Source: Bacillota bacterium (GTDB taxonomy: Bacteria; Bacillota; Clostridia; Lachnospirales; Lachnospiraceae). From it: a stretch of 64,000 nt of DNA. Positions 8,709 through 17,604 of this stretch are shown piece by piece (position 1 is the first letter of the stretch; every line of letters starts with the position of its first letter). The DNA lies in assembly GCA_023414355.1 (NCBI GenBank), contig JAEZOB010000055.1, forward strand, positions 1-64,000. Direction: 5' to 3'. The notes under the pieces are model-generated. The model saw only the letters and a program-made list of their open reading frames with translations, had not been told where the DNA came from and ran no database searches. The position numbers were made by a program, and so were the translations under genes.

Positions 8709-9098
8709 TTACTGTTTTCTTTCCTTTAACTGCTTGTTGATATATGCTATATCTTCATTCAGTCTGAAAAGGTTGATGAAAGAACTGATAAAATAAATAA
8801 CTATTCCCATAAGTATAAGAACCCAGATCGGTGTACTGCGATACCAATGGAAAAGGAAGCCCGCAAGGATAAGGATCGTAAGGATATACCCGTTTTGTAA
8901 TAATACTTCCACGATGAAATACTTGCTTTCAACATTTTGAAGAAATATCATCCCAACCTGAATTAGGATATTTACAAGAAGGCATTCATAAACAGTTCTG
9001 ATAAATATGCATTCACCCTGAAAGCAAGTTGCAACCAGTGCAAGTGTTATTAATGTCAGTCCTGTCGTTGCCAGTGTATTTTTAATTAGCCGCTGCAT
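8709..9098 (-). CDS. DUF3021-family membrane protein
   Basis: A 129-residue protein with four predicted membrane helices and a charged C-terminal tail (NKQLKERKQ). Its size, helix pattern and position directly after a LytTR-domain gene match DUF3021, whose members often pair with LytTR regulators and may restrain them at the membrane. The start follows GGGGAGGTAGTCAT. Only four bases separate it from the regulator gene, so the two are surely co-transcribed. Confidence 0.8.
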   Translation of the reverse strand: MQRLIKNTLATTGLTLITLALVATCFQGECIFIRTVYECLLVNILIQVGMIFLQNVESKYFIVEVLLQNGYILTILILAGFLFHWYRSTPIWVLILMGIVIYFISSFINLFRLNEDIAYINKQLKERKQ

Positions 9099-9102
9099 AT
9101 GA

Positions 9103-9543
9103 CTACCTCCCCTGTAATTTGTTTTTGATATCTGCTATGTACTTCCGAGTTACGGTAATACGCTCACCATTGATCAGCTTAGCCTCAATATGGCTGTTAG
9201 CCAATTGCTTGATACTATCAAGCGCATTCATATTTACGATACAGGACTTGCTTATCTGTATAAACCCCGAGTTCGAAAGCATATCAAGCAGTTCGTACAA
9301 TCGAAGTTCCGTACGATACACCGATTTCTCGCAATAAACAAAGGTCTTCTTATCAATGCTCTCAATATAATAAATATCTACAGCACTGACTCTAAGCTGC
9401 CTATTCTCATCACTGCACTTGATAGCACAATCCGCTGATTTAATTAAGGATATCAATCGATCGACTGTATGATTCTTCTTGGCATATTTGATCAGTATTT
9501 CTATTTCCTTTTGTGCCAGGTTTTCTTCTAACTTAATTAACAA
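9103..9543 (-). CDS. LytTR-domain DNA-binding regulator
   Basis: A 146-residue protein with a short helical N-terminus and a C-terminal LytTR domain (about residues 45-145): VSAVDIYYIESIDKKTFVYC, YELLDMLSNSGFIQISKSCIVN and GERITVTRKYIADIK are typical. There is no receiver domain, so it is a one-component or membrane-restrained regulator. The start is TTG at 9543, nine bases after GGAGG; the frame extends to a TTG at 9585 without a ribosome site. It likely regulates its own operon, DUF3021 and CPBP. Confidence 0.85.
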   Translation of the reverse strand: MLIKLEENLAQKEIEILIKYAKKNHTVDRLISLIKSADCAIKCSDENRQLRVSAVDIYYIESIDKKTFVYCEKSVYRTELRLYELLDMLSNSGFIQISKSCIVNMNALDSIKQLANSHIEAKLINGERITVTRKYIADIKNKLQGR

Positions 9544-9776
9544 TATTGTTATCCTCCAGTATAGGAATTTTATCTCAATATGCAATAGATATAAGACTGA
9601 CGTACAAATTTGAACTACTAAGATACAAATGATATCAATTCATCCGGCGATATTATGTAAGATTAAAGTTGTCGTTCATTGCTTCCGGTTAATTTCTTAC
9701 ATTTTAGCATAATGCAAGAAATAATGCCATACATCTCCTTTTCAATCAACTCCCCTGATTAAGTAAACATTATAAA

Positions 9777-9816
9777 AACTCTACCTAAGTATTTCAATCC
9801 AATACCCGGTAGAGTT
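9777..9816 (-). terminator. Terminator of the metRS transcript
   Basis: Arms AACTCTACC (9777-9785) and GGTAGAGTT (9808-9816) pair perfectly; the minus-strand side ends in TTTTTATA. Confidence 0.75.
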
Positions 9817-9825
9817 AATTTGATA

Positions 9826-11808
9826 CTATTGATTATTCGTATACTGACAAGCTAATTTTGAAAAGAAATCCACTCTAGGCTCCAGGAATTTGAGCTGATG
9901 TTTATCCAAATCACCGGTATAGTGTTCAATGGGCTCAAAGATATAGTCCCAGTTCCAAAGTGTCTCATCAACGTTTAGATATTCCCGGAACATTTCGCAG
10001 CCAGTCGGTGCAATGGGATGCAAAAGTATTGCCATCACTTTACAAGAGTAGAAACAATCAATTAATGTCTGCTTACGAAGTGCTTCATCACTGTTCGTGT
10101 CAGCAAAACGAATCTGACCGGTCCAGTATTTATTAACTTCACGAATGAATTCATCCAGTACATAGGAAATTCGATGAAACTCATGATTATACATATGGGT
10201 TTCATATTCGAGGACCTTTTCCTCGGCCATTTTCTTCATTACTTCACTTACATCACCGGAGGGAAGCTTTCCTTTAAAATAAGTTTGTGTTGCATAGAAG
10301 CAGGATCGAATCAAACGGTTGAATACATTCGTTAGCAGATTACCGTCCTTTAGGACCATATCAACTCCTACCCTGTCTTCCTCTTTCATATATACCTGAG
10401 GTTTAAAGCCTGTACTTTTCGAAGAAAGTCCAAGACCCATAAAATGCATTCGTAACTGCTCCGGAGTATAGAATTCTAATAGCTCATCAGCCATAGGCGG
10501 TTTGATATCTGAGCTGCTGCTTGCCTTCGTATCCATAAATAGAATATGGCGGTTTGGTATCACATGCGGCAGCTTCAGTCCTCCCTGTTCTGGCAGCAGA
10601 TGCATAAACATTCCCATCTCGGTAATAGAATAAAAGTAAATATTGTCTTCTCCGATAAACTGATATACCAGAGAATCTTCTCCGTTCCACCATTCCACCC
10701 ATTCCTCCTGAGGATGCCCGATTGACTCAAGGTAGGTTCTGGTAAAGGAGATTGGGGCCCACAAAGACTCCGGCCATACCCAGAAGGTAAGCTCCTTTAG
10801 CTCCTCTATATCCGGAACCTTTACACCCCATTCCACGTTGCCGGATAATCGAAATGGAACCAGTGTCTTGCCGGCTGTATAGTGAATTCCAAGGGAATCT
10901 AATACCTGCCTTGCTTCATCTCTTAAATCCAGTGTATCAAATTCAAAGGTGACTGAGCATTTCTTTTCCTCGTCCATTGTAATATGCGCAGGAAGCTTAG
11001 CTTCTAATTCCTCTAATTCTTTAAAATACTTTCTCGGCACATGCAGCAAGGGTTTCTTTAGAAATTCATCGATAATATTTAACTGATACTTACGGGTGTT
11101 CGTATTTTTCTTTAAGAAATCCATACGTTCCTGAAGCTCTTCAATACATTCATCCAAAACAAAATACCAGTTAGTAACATTATGATAGGTTGGTTTCTTA
11201 CCGGAAAGCACAGAGATCGGATTAATCAAGTCACTTGGCATATACTGATGTCCTAAGGAACACTCATCTGCATACGCATGCTCCGAGGTACAGCCTGTAA
11301 TTGGACATCGTCCAATCACCTGACGACCGTTTAAGTATACCTCTAGTTCTTCATCATAAAACTGGGGCGTAGAATACTTTTTGATATATCCTTGTTCGTA
11401 TAAGGTATGAAATAGCCAGCTTGAGACCTCCTGATGAATCTCCCCACTTCTACCGATGGCAGAAGCAGCAAATAAGTTTGGACTGATTTCATAGTTATGA
11501 AGAGTTTCCCTTTGGCTCAAATGATTGCTCATAACATACTCTTCAATCGTACCTTCATAGCCATTCTCTTTCAACTTGCGATAGCTTTCCAAGATCGGTG
11601 AGCCATAGCAGTCAGTCCCCGAAACAAAGATTACATTCTCTTTACCGATTATGTCTCGCATAAACCTTGCAAAAATATCTGCATGTACAAACATCCCGCC
11701 AATATGGCCAAAGTGCAGGTTCTTATTCCCGTAGGGCATACCTGCTGTGATTACTGCTTTCTTCGGAAAAATCGGACGTTCTCCCGGCATTAGTCTTTTT
11801 GATATCAT
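9826..11808 (-). CDS. metG: Methionyl-tRNA synthetase, divergent form
   Basis: A 660-residue class I synthetase of MetRS architecture. The HIGH motif is HFGH (residues 32-35) after ITAGMPYGNKN. A zinc-knuckle insert is at 168-187 (C168, C173, C183, H187). The Met pocket region reads FWVWPESLWAP. In place of KMSKS is KASSS (428-432), followed by DIKPP. A helical anticodon-binding domain follows; there is no C-terminal tRNA-binding OB domain. It should charge tRNA-Met with methionine, but the changed KMSKS loop points to a paralogue or altered kinetics, and it may not be the only MetRS in the cell. A T-box leader with a Met specifier lies directly upstream, which supports the substrate. A terminator is at 9777-9816. 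Confidence 0.85.
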   Translation of the reverse strand: MISKRLMPGERPIFPKKAVITAGMPYGNKNLHFGHIGGMFVHADIFARFMRDIIGKENVIFVSGTDCYGSPILESYRKLKENGYEGTIEEYVMSNHLSQRETLHNYEISPNLFAASAIGRSGEIHQEVSSWLFHTLYEQGYIKKYSTPQFYDEELEVYLNGRQVIGRCPITGCTSEHAYADECSLGHQYMPSDLINPISVLSGKKPTYHNVTNWYFVLDECIEELQERMDFLKKNTNTRKYQLNIIDEFLKKPLLHVPRKYFKELEELEAKLPAHITMDEEKKCSVTFEFDTLDLRDEARQVLDSLGIHYTAGKTLVPFRLSGNVEWGVKVPDIEELKELTFWVWPESLWAPISFTRTYLESIGHPQEEWVEWWNGEDSLVYQFIGEDNIYFYSITEMGMFMHLLPEQGGLKLPHVIPNRHILFMDTKASSSSDIKPPMADELLEFYTPEQLRMHFMGLGLSSKSTGFKPQVYMKEEDRVGVDMVLKDGNLLTNVFNRLIRSCFYATQTYFKGKLPSGDVSEVMKKMAEEKVLEYETHMYNHEFHRISYVLDEFIREVNKYWTGQIRFADTNSDEALRKQTLIDCFYSCKVMAILLHPIAPTGCEMFREYLNVDETLWNWDYIFEPIEHYTGDLDKHQLKFLEPRVDFFSKLACQYTNNQ

Positions 11809-11811
11809 AAA

Positions 11812-12110
11812 AACACCCCTTGAAATAGTTTATATTCCAAGGGGCGATAAAGTATCGCGGTGCCACCCTATTTTACCTCTCTGTCACCAGAAAAGTCTCA
11901 TTGGGTACTTCCATGCTATGGTTTATACCCTGGTCCTGTAACGTGGACTAACGTCATAGTATCACGCCAAATAGCGATCCATATGCGGCTCCAAGTCTTG
12001 TTTCATCTTATCTAAGTTATCTGCTTTCAGCATATGCAGACTCTCTGTGAACTTAAAACAAGAAAGCTTCAGCTTCTCTTGTTATGAATAAAATTACTCT
12101 TCTCTTCATA
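11812..12110 (-). ncRNA. T-box riboswitch leader (methionine)
   Basis: The highly conserved T-box sequence AGGGTGGCACCGCG is at 11869-11856 on the minus strand. Downstream, CCCCTTG/CAAGGGG (11816-11844) plus a T-rich run forms the terminator. Upstream is a Stem I with an AGAGAG motif near 12045 and GCTGAAAGC near 12025. An ATG at 12006-12004 sits where the specifier codon is expected. Uncharged tRNA-Met should pair with it and with the antiterminator bulge, allowing read-through into the synthetase gene. Confidence 0.9.
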
Positions 12111-12168
12111 GCCTTTCAAATATTGCAAGCAAAGCTTACCGTTTCTCTTGCCGTAATAAATTTAAGAA

Positions 12169-12197
12169 AGTTTAGCATGTAATCTTCTCTTTGTCAA
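12169..12197 (-). promoter_or_regulatory. Sigma-A promoter of the T-box/metRS transcript
   Basis: The -35 is TTGACA (12197-12192) and the -10 TAAACT (12174-12169), with a 17-base spacer, about 55 bases before Stem I. Confidence 0.75.
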
Positions 12198-12346
12198 GAA
12201 ATTATACCAGCATTCGCTCATTTACATTAGCATGTTCATATAACATTATTTGCATTCCCTTATTTTCATCATACCCTAACTATTTCGAAAGCAGTTTCCT
12301 TTCTTTCAATAATACTTTTTCGGTACTTATATCGACTCAATATATT

Positions 12347-12985
12347 TCACTCCGCAGTAGCTTTTCTAATACTAAGAACCTTAGTATAATCACAATGCTT
12401 AATTTCCGCTACTTCCAATCCAAACTGTTGAAAATAGTCTGGTAAATCAAGGTTAAGAAATTCTTCAAAGCCCTTGGGTTCTAGTTTCCTGACCGGGTAA
12501 AACAACATTTTCTGGACAGAGCTTTTGGGTTCCTCCCAATCCATCACCAATAGCCTGCCCTCCGGCTTTAAGATCCTTCTTGCCTCCAGAAGGATTTCTC
12601 CGGCCACATCCAGAGGAATTTCATGCAATACCAGAGAAATTACTATCACATCAAATGTACTATCTTTAAACTTAGTGTCGGAAGCATTCATTTTATAGAG
12701 ACGTACATTATTAAGCTTTACCTGTTTGACCTTCTTTTTTGCGATTTGCAGCATTTCCCTAGAGATGTCGATACCGATAATCCTAGAGGTTTTATAATGC
12801 TTAGCGATCTCTATCGCATTGGTTGCCGTCCCTGTGCAGATATCAAGTATCCTGGCATCCGTCTGATTAATATAGGCGGATAACGCTTTCCTGGGATTGC
12901 GAGCATCGTTTTTAAAGTATATCACGTCCAGCAAATCATAAAATTTAGATATCACTTTATAAAGAACTAGGTTGTTCATAAGCAA
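12347..12985 (-). CDS. Class I SAM-dependent methyltransferase (UbiE/menG-like)
   Basis: A 212-residue methyltransferase. Motif I is ARILDICTGTATNAIEIA (residues 44-61), motif II region TFDVIVISLVLHEIP, and motif III LKPEGRLLVMDWEEP, the order found in UbiE/COQ5-like and small-molecule methyltransferases. The N-terminal KFYDLLDVIYF also fits that group. The acceptor is unknown. The ATG follows AAGGAGGATTTGCTT. Upstream lies a strong promoter overlapped by a perfect dyad (13153-13178), so it is probably repressed by a TetR-like factor and induced by a compound. Confidence 0.85.
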   Translation of the reverse strand: MLMNNLVLYKVISKFYDLLDVIYFKNDARNPRKALSAYINQTDARILDICTGTATNAIEIAKHYKTSRIIGIDISREMLQIAKKKVKQVKLNNVRLYKMNASDTKFKDSTFDVIVISLVLHEIPLDVAGEILLEARRILKPEGRLLVMDWEEPKSSVQKMLFYPVRKLEPKGFEEFLNLDLPDYFQQFGLEVAEIKHCDYTKVLSIRKATAE

Positions 12986-13152
12986 ATCCTCCTTAATAGT
13001 ACAATAAACTCTTCCAATTACTATAAGAAAAAAAATTTTTCATACTTTACTCATCTATTCGTATGTTCCTCTTTGAAGGTACGCTCTAGGAAGCTCTCTT
13101 CCTCAAGGATTAGCAAATTTAACTCCTCCTTGCAAACCCATTCAAACAATTT

Positions 13153-13178
13153 AACAGTTGATCATCCGTTCAACTGTT
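13153..13178. promoter_or_regulatory. Operator-type dyad upstream of the 12347-12985 methyltransferase
   Basis: Arms AACAGTTGA and TCAACTGTT (9 bp, perfect) are separated by 8 bases. The dyad begins 4 bases past the -10 box and so would cover the transcription start. The shape is usual for TetR-family repressors. No regulator gene is next to it. Confidence 0.6.
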
Positions 13179-13181
13179 ATA

Positions 13182-13211
13182 AATATACCATCTGTTTCCA
13201 GCTAATGTCAA
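13182..13211 (-). promoter_or_regulatory. Promoter of the methyltransferase gene
   Basis: The -35 is TTGACA (13211-13206) and the -10 TATATT (13187-13182), with an 18-base spacer. Between it and the gene, TTG at about 13128 after AAGGAGG opens a 21-codon reading frame of doubtful meaning. The rest of 13212-13367 holds no feature I can support. Confidence 0.6.
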
Positions 13212-13367
13212 GAGTCTTTTATCTTACAGAATGTAACCTGAAACCTTCGAATAAATCCATGCGCATTTTTGCAGGAAAAGAAAAGGGCCTGTTACTTTAC
13301 TATGATATGATACCTGTCAACTTGACAGGGAGCATATCACTATCCATGCAACAGTCCCTCTGAAGGA

Positions 13368-14417
13368 TTACTTGATATAATAAATTACTTCTCCGTCCTT
13401 AATCTTAACCTTTACTTTACAATCACCTACCGTAACATATGTTGCATCATTGAAACCATGAGTATTCTCCGTAGTAAAGGATTCATAAATCGTGCTATAG
13501 ACCAAGGATGGCTTTGAGGATATCGTGGCGATCATTGCTTTTAATATATCGGCATTTGTCTCCGCTATCGCTGATTGATCCAACTGTACATTGATGGAAA
13601 TCTTATAACCACTCTTTGTTTTTGACAGATGAACTGAGTCGGTGCTTGTTCCCAGGCAGAAATATTGTATGGTATCGCTACTAACGAATAGCTCCGTAGT
13701 ACTTAGCACTTTACCGTCCAGAGCCAATTCAAGCTCATTCCACAGAGTACTTCTTCCGTCCCAATCACTCAAAGCTTTTTTTACCGGTAGAAAGCTACTC
13801 CTGACAGGAAACTCGACACCCCTGACATTAATTATCTTTGGTTCGGGTTTCGGTGTAGGGGTAGGCTTTTTCTCAGAATCCGACGTCGCTATCGGAACAA
13901 GAACTGGAACTTCCTGATCACTGCTATAACAGATCACCCCGCTATAGCCTTCATACTCTTTCGTAGCGGTGGTGTTAAAATATTTCATAGAGATTAATGT
14001 ACTTAAGGTGAAGGCTTGACAGACATTGCAATCATTCGACTTACTGACATAAGCACTGTTGGAAGCAGCTATGACTTTTTTATTGGCTCCGTTCGTATAG
14101 GTATATTCCTTCAAATTTATTTTATATATGTTAAACCTGCTCGAACTTCTTTTTATCGCAAAGGTTCCATTTCCATTGTTTTTATAAGTAAAACCCAACG
14201 CCTTGGATAATTGCTTAGCTTTCACCATGATATTACCATCGCGAGATTGTTCGAGTAAATTATGATACTCCTTCCAGGAGCCATCCTCCTGCTGGATTAG
14301 GACCAGGTACCGGCCTTGGCTTCCCGCATAGGCTTCTATCACTTCTTGATGGAGGCAAGTAACTATCAAAACAATAGCTATTTGCATAACCATCAATTTT
14401 ATATGTATTTTCTTCAT
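13368..14417 (-). CDS. Secreted stalk-domain (copper amine oxidase N-like) protein
   Basis: A 349-residue exported protein with an N-terminal hydrophobic signal segment (residues 7-25). Residues 35-120 resemble a 'stalk'/copper-amine-oxidase-N module (KAKQLSKALGFTYKNNGNGTFAIKR). A Pro-Thr-rich spacer (KKPTPTPKPEPK, near 190) separates it from a C-terminal domain of about 150 residues that I do not recognise. Probably cell-surface attached or secreted. The ATG follows CCGGAGCAACTATA. It ends the transcript that begins with the SIMPL-domain gene 14 bases upstream. Confidence 0.65.
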   Translation of the reverse strand: MKKIHIKLMVMQIAIVLIVTCLHQEVIEAYAGSQGRYLVLIQQEDGSWKEYHNLLEQSRDGNIMVKAKQLSKALGFTYKNNGNGTFAIKRSSSRFNIYKINLKEYTYTNGANKKVIAASNSAYVSKSNDCNVCQAFTLSTLISMKYFNTTATKEYEGYSGVICYSSDQEVPVLVPIATSDSEKKPTPTPKPEPKIINVRGVEFPVRSSFLPVKKALSDWDGRSTLWNELELALDGKVLSTTELFVSSDTIQYFCLGTSTDSVHLSKTKSGYKISINVQLDQSAIAETNADILKAMIATISSKPSLVYSTIYESFTTENTHGFNDATYVTVGDCKVKVKIKDGEVIYYIK

Positions 14418-14431
14418 TATAGTTGCTCCGG

Positions 14432-15211
14432 TTATTCGATTTCAAAGGTACAATACACGATTACTGTAACCTCCTTTTCAAGGGATACGGTATCTTTATC
14501 TACATAATTACCATAATCATAGTAATCATCGTAATAATCCTCCGGGACATCATAAAGTGGTGTAATCTTAATCTTGGAAAGGTGCGCATGTGCCAATTTC
14601 CCCAGCTTGCTTCCTGCATTCTCAGCAATCAGCTGAGCACGATTGGTTGCATCCTTTGTTGCATCAGCCAGCATCGAAACCTTTAATTCATCCAACTTAG
14701 TATAATGATATTCCGGAGCAAAGGATTGGAATTCGACACCTGCATTAATCAGCTCAGAGGATTCTCTGGAAACTTCTGTGACCAGATCAATTTTATCTGA
14801 GGTAATTGTCATTGTCTGACTGAGATTATAATGGTCAAAACGGCTTTCTGTATTTCCAAACTCATCCTTTACAAAATCAACATACTGCTCATTGATGGAA
14901 ATAGCCGAAAAGATTAAATCCTCTTCCTTGAAGCCCTTCGCAAGGAAATAATCCTTTACCTTCACCTTGTCTGCCTCAAGTAAGCCATAACCCGTCTGTA
15001 AGTCTTGTGCTTCAATACTATAGCTTCCGGACCAGATGATCATATCGGAAACGATCTGCTGCGTAGCCCATCCCTTGATATCGATATCGTTTCGTTTACT
15101 TTTATACTCTGCTAGCCCATACACACCCAGAAAGCAGGAAAAAATAATCGCTGCTGACAGAATGAGCGCCACAATGATATTACCAATCATCTTTTGCTTG
15201 TTCTCGTTCAT
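14432..15211 (-). CDS. SIMPL-domain (DUF541) membrane-anchored protein
   Basis: A 259-residue protein with one N-terminal membrane anchor (NIIVALILSAAIIFSCFLGV) and an extracytoplasmic SIMPL domain: IDIKGWATQQIVSDMIIWSGSY, DATKDATNRAQLIAENAGSKLGKL and KEVTVIVYCTFEI match the DUF541 pattern. SIMPL proteins are periplasmic or surface proteins of unclear function; some affect oxidative stress. Near its end is a DDYYDDYYDYG acidic-tyrosine tract. The start at 15211 follows GGGAGG; the frame is open to 15244. A paralogue lies at 23505-24254. Confidence 0.85.
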   Translation of the reverse strand: MNENKQKMIGNIIVALILSAAIIFSCFLGVYGLAEYKSKRNDIDIKGWATQQIVSDMIIWSGSYSIEAQDLQTGYGLLEADKVKVKDYFLAKGFKEEDLIFSAISINEQYVDFVKDEFGNTESRFDHYNLSQTMTITSDKIDLVTEVSRESSELINAGVEFQSFAPEYHYTKLDELKVSMLADATKDATNRAQLIAENAGSKLGKLAHAHLSKIKITPLYDVPEDYYDDYYDYGNYVDKDTVSLEKEVTVIVYCTFEIE

Positions 15212-15385
15212 AAATAAATTTCCTCCCTTATCCCCTGTTATCATTTATTTGGATATATTAAACAATTCTACAAAATGTATAGGGAAATAGCAAGTAGTTT
15301 AAAAATACTTAAGAAAAATGTAAATGATTCGATCACAAGCATATAAAGGAGATTTACCGAAGGGTATGTATCAGATGCCCCACTC

Positions 15386-15823
15386 TTAATGAAATATATA
15401 GGAAAATGTATACGCCCTTTTATCAAAGCCAAGCTTTACATAAAACTCATGAGCTTTTTCACGATGAAAGCCCGAATCCAGCTCTACCATCTTCATCCCC
15501 TGCTTCTTTGATTTTTCAATTACTTCCTGGATCATCTTCGACCCATAACCTTCTCCTCTGTGCTTTTCATCGATGACCATAGCATTTACATAAGAGACGT
15601 AACCCTCCTGCCAGAAATTATTTAAAATAGCATAGGAACAAAAACCGATTACCTTACCATTTAATACAGCACAGAACAGCTCATCTGTTGTGGATAGTAC
15701 TGCCCGGCTAAACACCTGATTCATTTCAGCTTTATTCAGCTTTTTATTCGGCCAAAGCTGCTCCAATAAAACATATACACTGTCAAAGTCTTCGTTTGTA
15801 GCATTTCTGATTAAGAATTCCAT
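15386..15823 (-). CDS. GNAT-family N-acetyltransferase
   Basis: A 145-residue acetyltransferase. The acetyl-CoA loop is VIDEKHRGEGYGSKMIQEVIEKSK (motif A, R/QxxGxG/A). The N-terminal IRNATNEDFDSVYVLLEQLW is typical, and the end GFHREKAHEFYVKLGFDKRAY is motif B. This order resembles aminoglycoside 6'-acetyltransferase-like and general GNAT enzymes; the substrate cannot be set. The ATG follows AGAGGATAAGT. Confidence 0.88.
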   Translation of the reverse strand: MEFLIRNATNEDFDSVYVLLEQLWPNKKLNKAEMNQVFSRAVLSTTDELFCAVLNGKVIGFCSYAILNNFWQEGYVSYVNAMVIDEKHRGEGYGSKMIQEVIEKSKKQGMKMVELDSGFHREKAHEFYVKLGFDKRAYTFSYIFH

Positions 15824-15940
15824 ACTTATCCTCTCATATCATCATTAAACTAAATTATCCGTTCCTTTAAGCTTCATTGCATCATTTTAGGCATTACTAA
15901 AATATATACATTATAGTAATACCATACATTTCCATCAAAA

Positions 15941-15973
15941 GAAAGGCTGTTGATCCCAATTCAACAGCCTTTC
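15941..15973 (-). terminator. Terminator after acr3
   Basis: Arms GAAAGGCTGTTGA and TCAACAGCCTTTC (13 bp, perfect) lie 31 bases past the acr3 stop; the minus-strand side continues TTTTGAT. Confidence 0.8.
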
Positions 15974-16004
15974 ATCAGTAATATTAATATAAAGCACAAT
16001 TTGC

Positions 16005-17060
16005 CTATTCGCTTGTCACCGGGAACCAATGAGTTGTTTTATTCGCTATCTTTACCAGAAACAGCATAACCGGTACCTCTGTGAGGACTCCCACTGTTGT
16101 CGCAAGTGCGGACGGTGAATCCATTCCAAAGAGCGCTATTGCAACCGCAACCGCCAATTCGAAGAAGTTGGAAGCTCCGATCATACCTGCAGGTGCTGCT
16201 ATATTATGGGGTAGCTTTAATACTCTGCAGGGCAAATAAGCAATAAAGAATATGATAAAGGTCTGGATAATCAGCGGTATTGCAATCAGTACAATATGAA
16301 GTGGATTACTTAAGATTACTTCTCCCTGGAAGGAAAATAATAAAATAAGGGTAAGAAGAAGACCGATGATAGTTGCATTATCGAATTTAGGTAAAAAGGT
16401 CTTCTCAAAATATTCTAATCCCTTTCTTTTGGTGATTAACATCCTGGTAATAACTCCCCCAGATAGAGGAATCACCACGAAAAGGATCACCGATAAGATC
16501 AAGGTATCCCAGGGAACCGAAACATCACTGACACCTAAAAGGAACTTCACAATCGGAACAAAAGCAATCAGGATGATAAGATCATTCGTAGCCACCTGCA
16601 CAACCGTATAGGCTGGATTCCCCTTAGTTAACTGACTCCATACAAATACCATCGCCGTACAGGGTGCTGCGCCCAACAGTACGGCCCCTGCAAGATATTC
16701 CTTGGCTAATTCTGCCGGTATGATAGCACCGAAAATCACATAGAAAAACAAAACTGCAAGTCCATACATCGTGAAGGGCTTGATCAGCCAGTTAGTGATC
16801 CAGGTGACAAATAGTCCTTTCGGGTTCTTTCCTACATTTTTGATGCTTTGAAAATCCACCTTCATCATCATCGGATAGATCATTACCCAGATCAGTATGG
16901 CAGTCGGTATGGATACATTGGCATACTCAAAGCGGTCGAAGAAGTTCGGAATAAAAGGCATAAATTTGCCAATGGCTACTCCTATTACCATACACAATGC
17001 CACCCAGATTGTTAAGTACTTCTGGAAAAATCCTATTTTAGCTGTTTGATATTTACTCAT
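16005..17060 (-). CDS. acr3: Acr3-family arsenite efflux transporter
   Basis: A 351-residue integral membrane protein with about ten helices. It carries the Acr3 hallmark cysteine segment GAAPCTAMVFVWS (Cys near residue 133) and the conserved IPLSGGVITR and NNFFELAVAVA-like segment (SNFFELAVAVAIALFG). It exports arsenite (and possibly antimonite) from the cytoplasm using the proton gradient. It overlaps the arsR stop by 8 bases, so translation is coupled, and is controlled with arsR from the promoter at 17412-17465. Confidence 0.95.
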   Translation of the reverse strand: MSKYQTAKIGFFQKYLTIWVALCMVIGVAIGKFMPFIPNFFDRFEYANVSIPTAILIWVMIYPMMMKVDFQSIKNVGKNPKGLFVTWITNWLIKPFTMYGLAVLFFYVIFGAIIPAELAKEYLAGAVLLGAAPCTAMVFVWSQLTKGNPAYTVVQVATNDLIILIAFVPIVKFLLGVSDVSVPWDTLILSVILFVVIPLSGGVITRMLITKRKGLEYFEKTFLPKFDNATIIGLLLTLILLFSFQGEVILSNPLHIVLIAIPLIIQTFIIFFIAYLPCRVLKLPHNIAAPAGMIGASNFFELAVAVAIALFGMDSPSALATTVGVLTEVPVMLFLVKIANKTTHWFPVTSE

Positions 17061-17376
17061 CGTATTCTCTCCTTTTCACATTATGGCAAATACATGTATC
17101 GTCTCCATCCATCAGCCTGATCCAGTAGCTCTGTATAGTTTGCAGTACTACCTCATTATTCCAGTATTTGATGGATGTGCCATCTTTCCTGCTCTGTACT
17201 AATCCGCTGTCAGTCAATATTTTCATATGATAGGATAACGTTGGTTGAGTGATCTGAAAATACTCCAGGATATCACAGGCACACATTTCACCGCAGGATA
17301 GCATCTCTACGATTTTTAGCCTCGTTTCATCTGCAATTGCCTTAAATACTGAAGCATACTTTATTGATTTATCCAC
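17053..17376 (-). CDS. arsR: ArsR-family arsenic-responsive repressor
   Basis: A 107-residue winged-helix repressor. The DNA-recognition region holds the metalloid site typical of ArsR, ELSCGEMCACDILEYF (paired Cys at CAC), then QPTLSYHMKILTDSGLVQSRKDG. A C-terminal TCICHN adds more thiols. Arsenite binding should release it from DNA and open acr3 expression. The start is GTG, eight bases after AGGAGG. It is autoregulated through the operator directly upstream. Confidence 0.93.
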   Translation of the reverse strand: MDKSIKYASVFKAIADETRLKIVEMLSCGEMCACDILEYFQITQPTLSYHMKILTDSGLVQSRKDGTSIKYWNNEVVLQTIQSYWIRLMDGDDTCICHNVKRREYDE

Positions 17377-17411
17377 TGGTATTTCCTCCTAATTATACTG
17401 CAATATGTATA

Positions 17412-17465
17412 TTATATAGAAAATCATCTATATATTAGATTAATCTATAAATAGATTAATGTCAA
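17412..17465 (-). promoter_or_regulatory. arsR-acr3 promoter with ArsR-type operator
   Basis: A TTGACA -35 is at 17465-17460. The region downstream is full of ATCTAT/ATAGAT half-sites (for example TATAGA at 17415-17420 and TCTATA near 17427). Plus-strand bases 17412-17442 match the ferredoxin promoter 29672-29702 at 24 of 31 positions by eye. Confidence 0.65.
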
Positions 17466-17512
17466 TATAATTATGCAAATAGGATCAAATCGGGATAGCA
17501 AAAGTATTTTCC

Positions 17513-17572
17513 AAAAAAGTGAATGGACAGGCTTCCAAAGAGTATACGGGAAGCTAGCCCATTCACTTTTTT
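17513..17572. terminator. Bidirectional-looking terminator after arsC
   Basis: Outer arms AAAAAAGTGAATGG (17513-17526) and CCATTCACTTTTTT (17559-17572) enclose a second pair, GGCTTCC/GGGAAGC. It separates arsC from the arsR-acr3 unit. Confidence 0.8.
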
Positions 17573-17604
17573 ATATGATGCATGACAAAACAACCCATAG
17601 CAAA

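Noticed and set aside
13072..13137. 21-codon frame with TTG start after AAGGAGG, upstream of the methyltransferase
   Set aside because: It sits behind the operator and promoter, but is too short and unlike any known leader or regulator to support.
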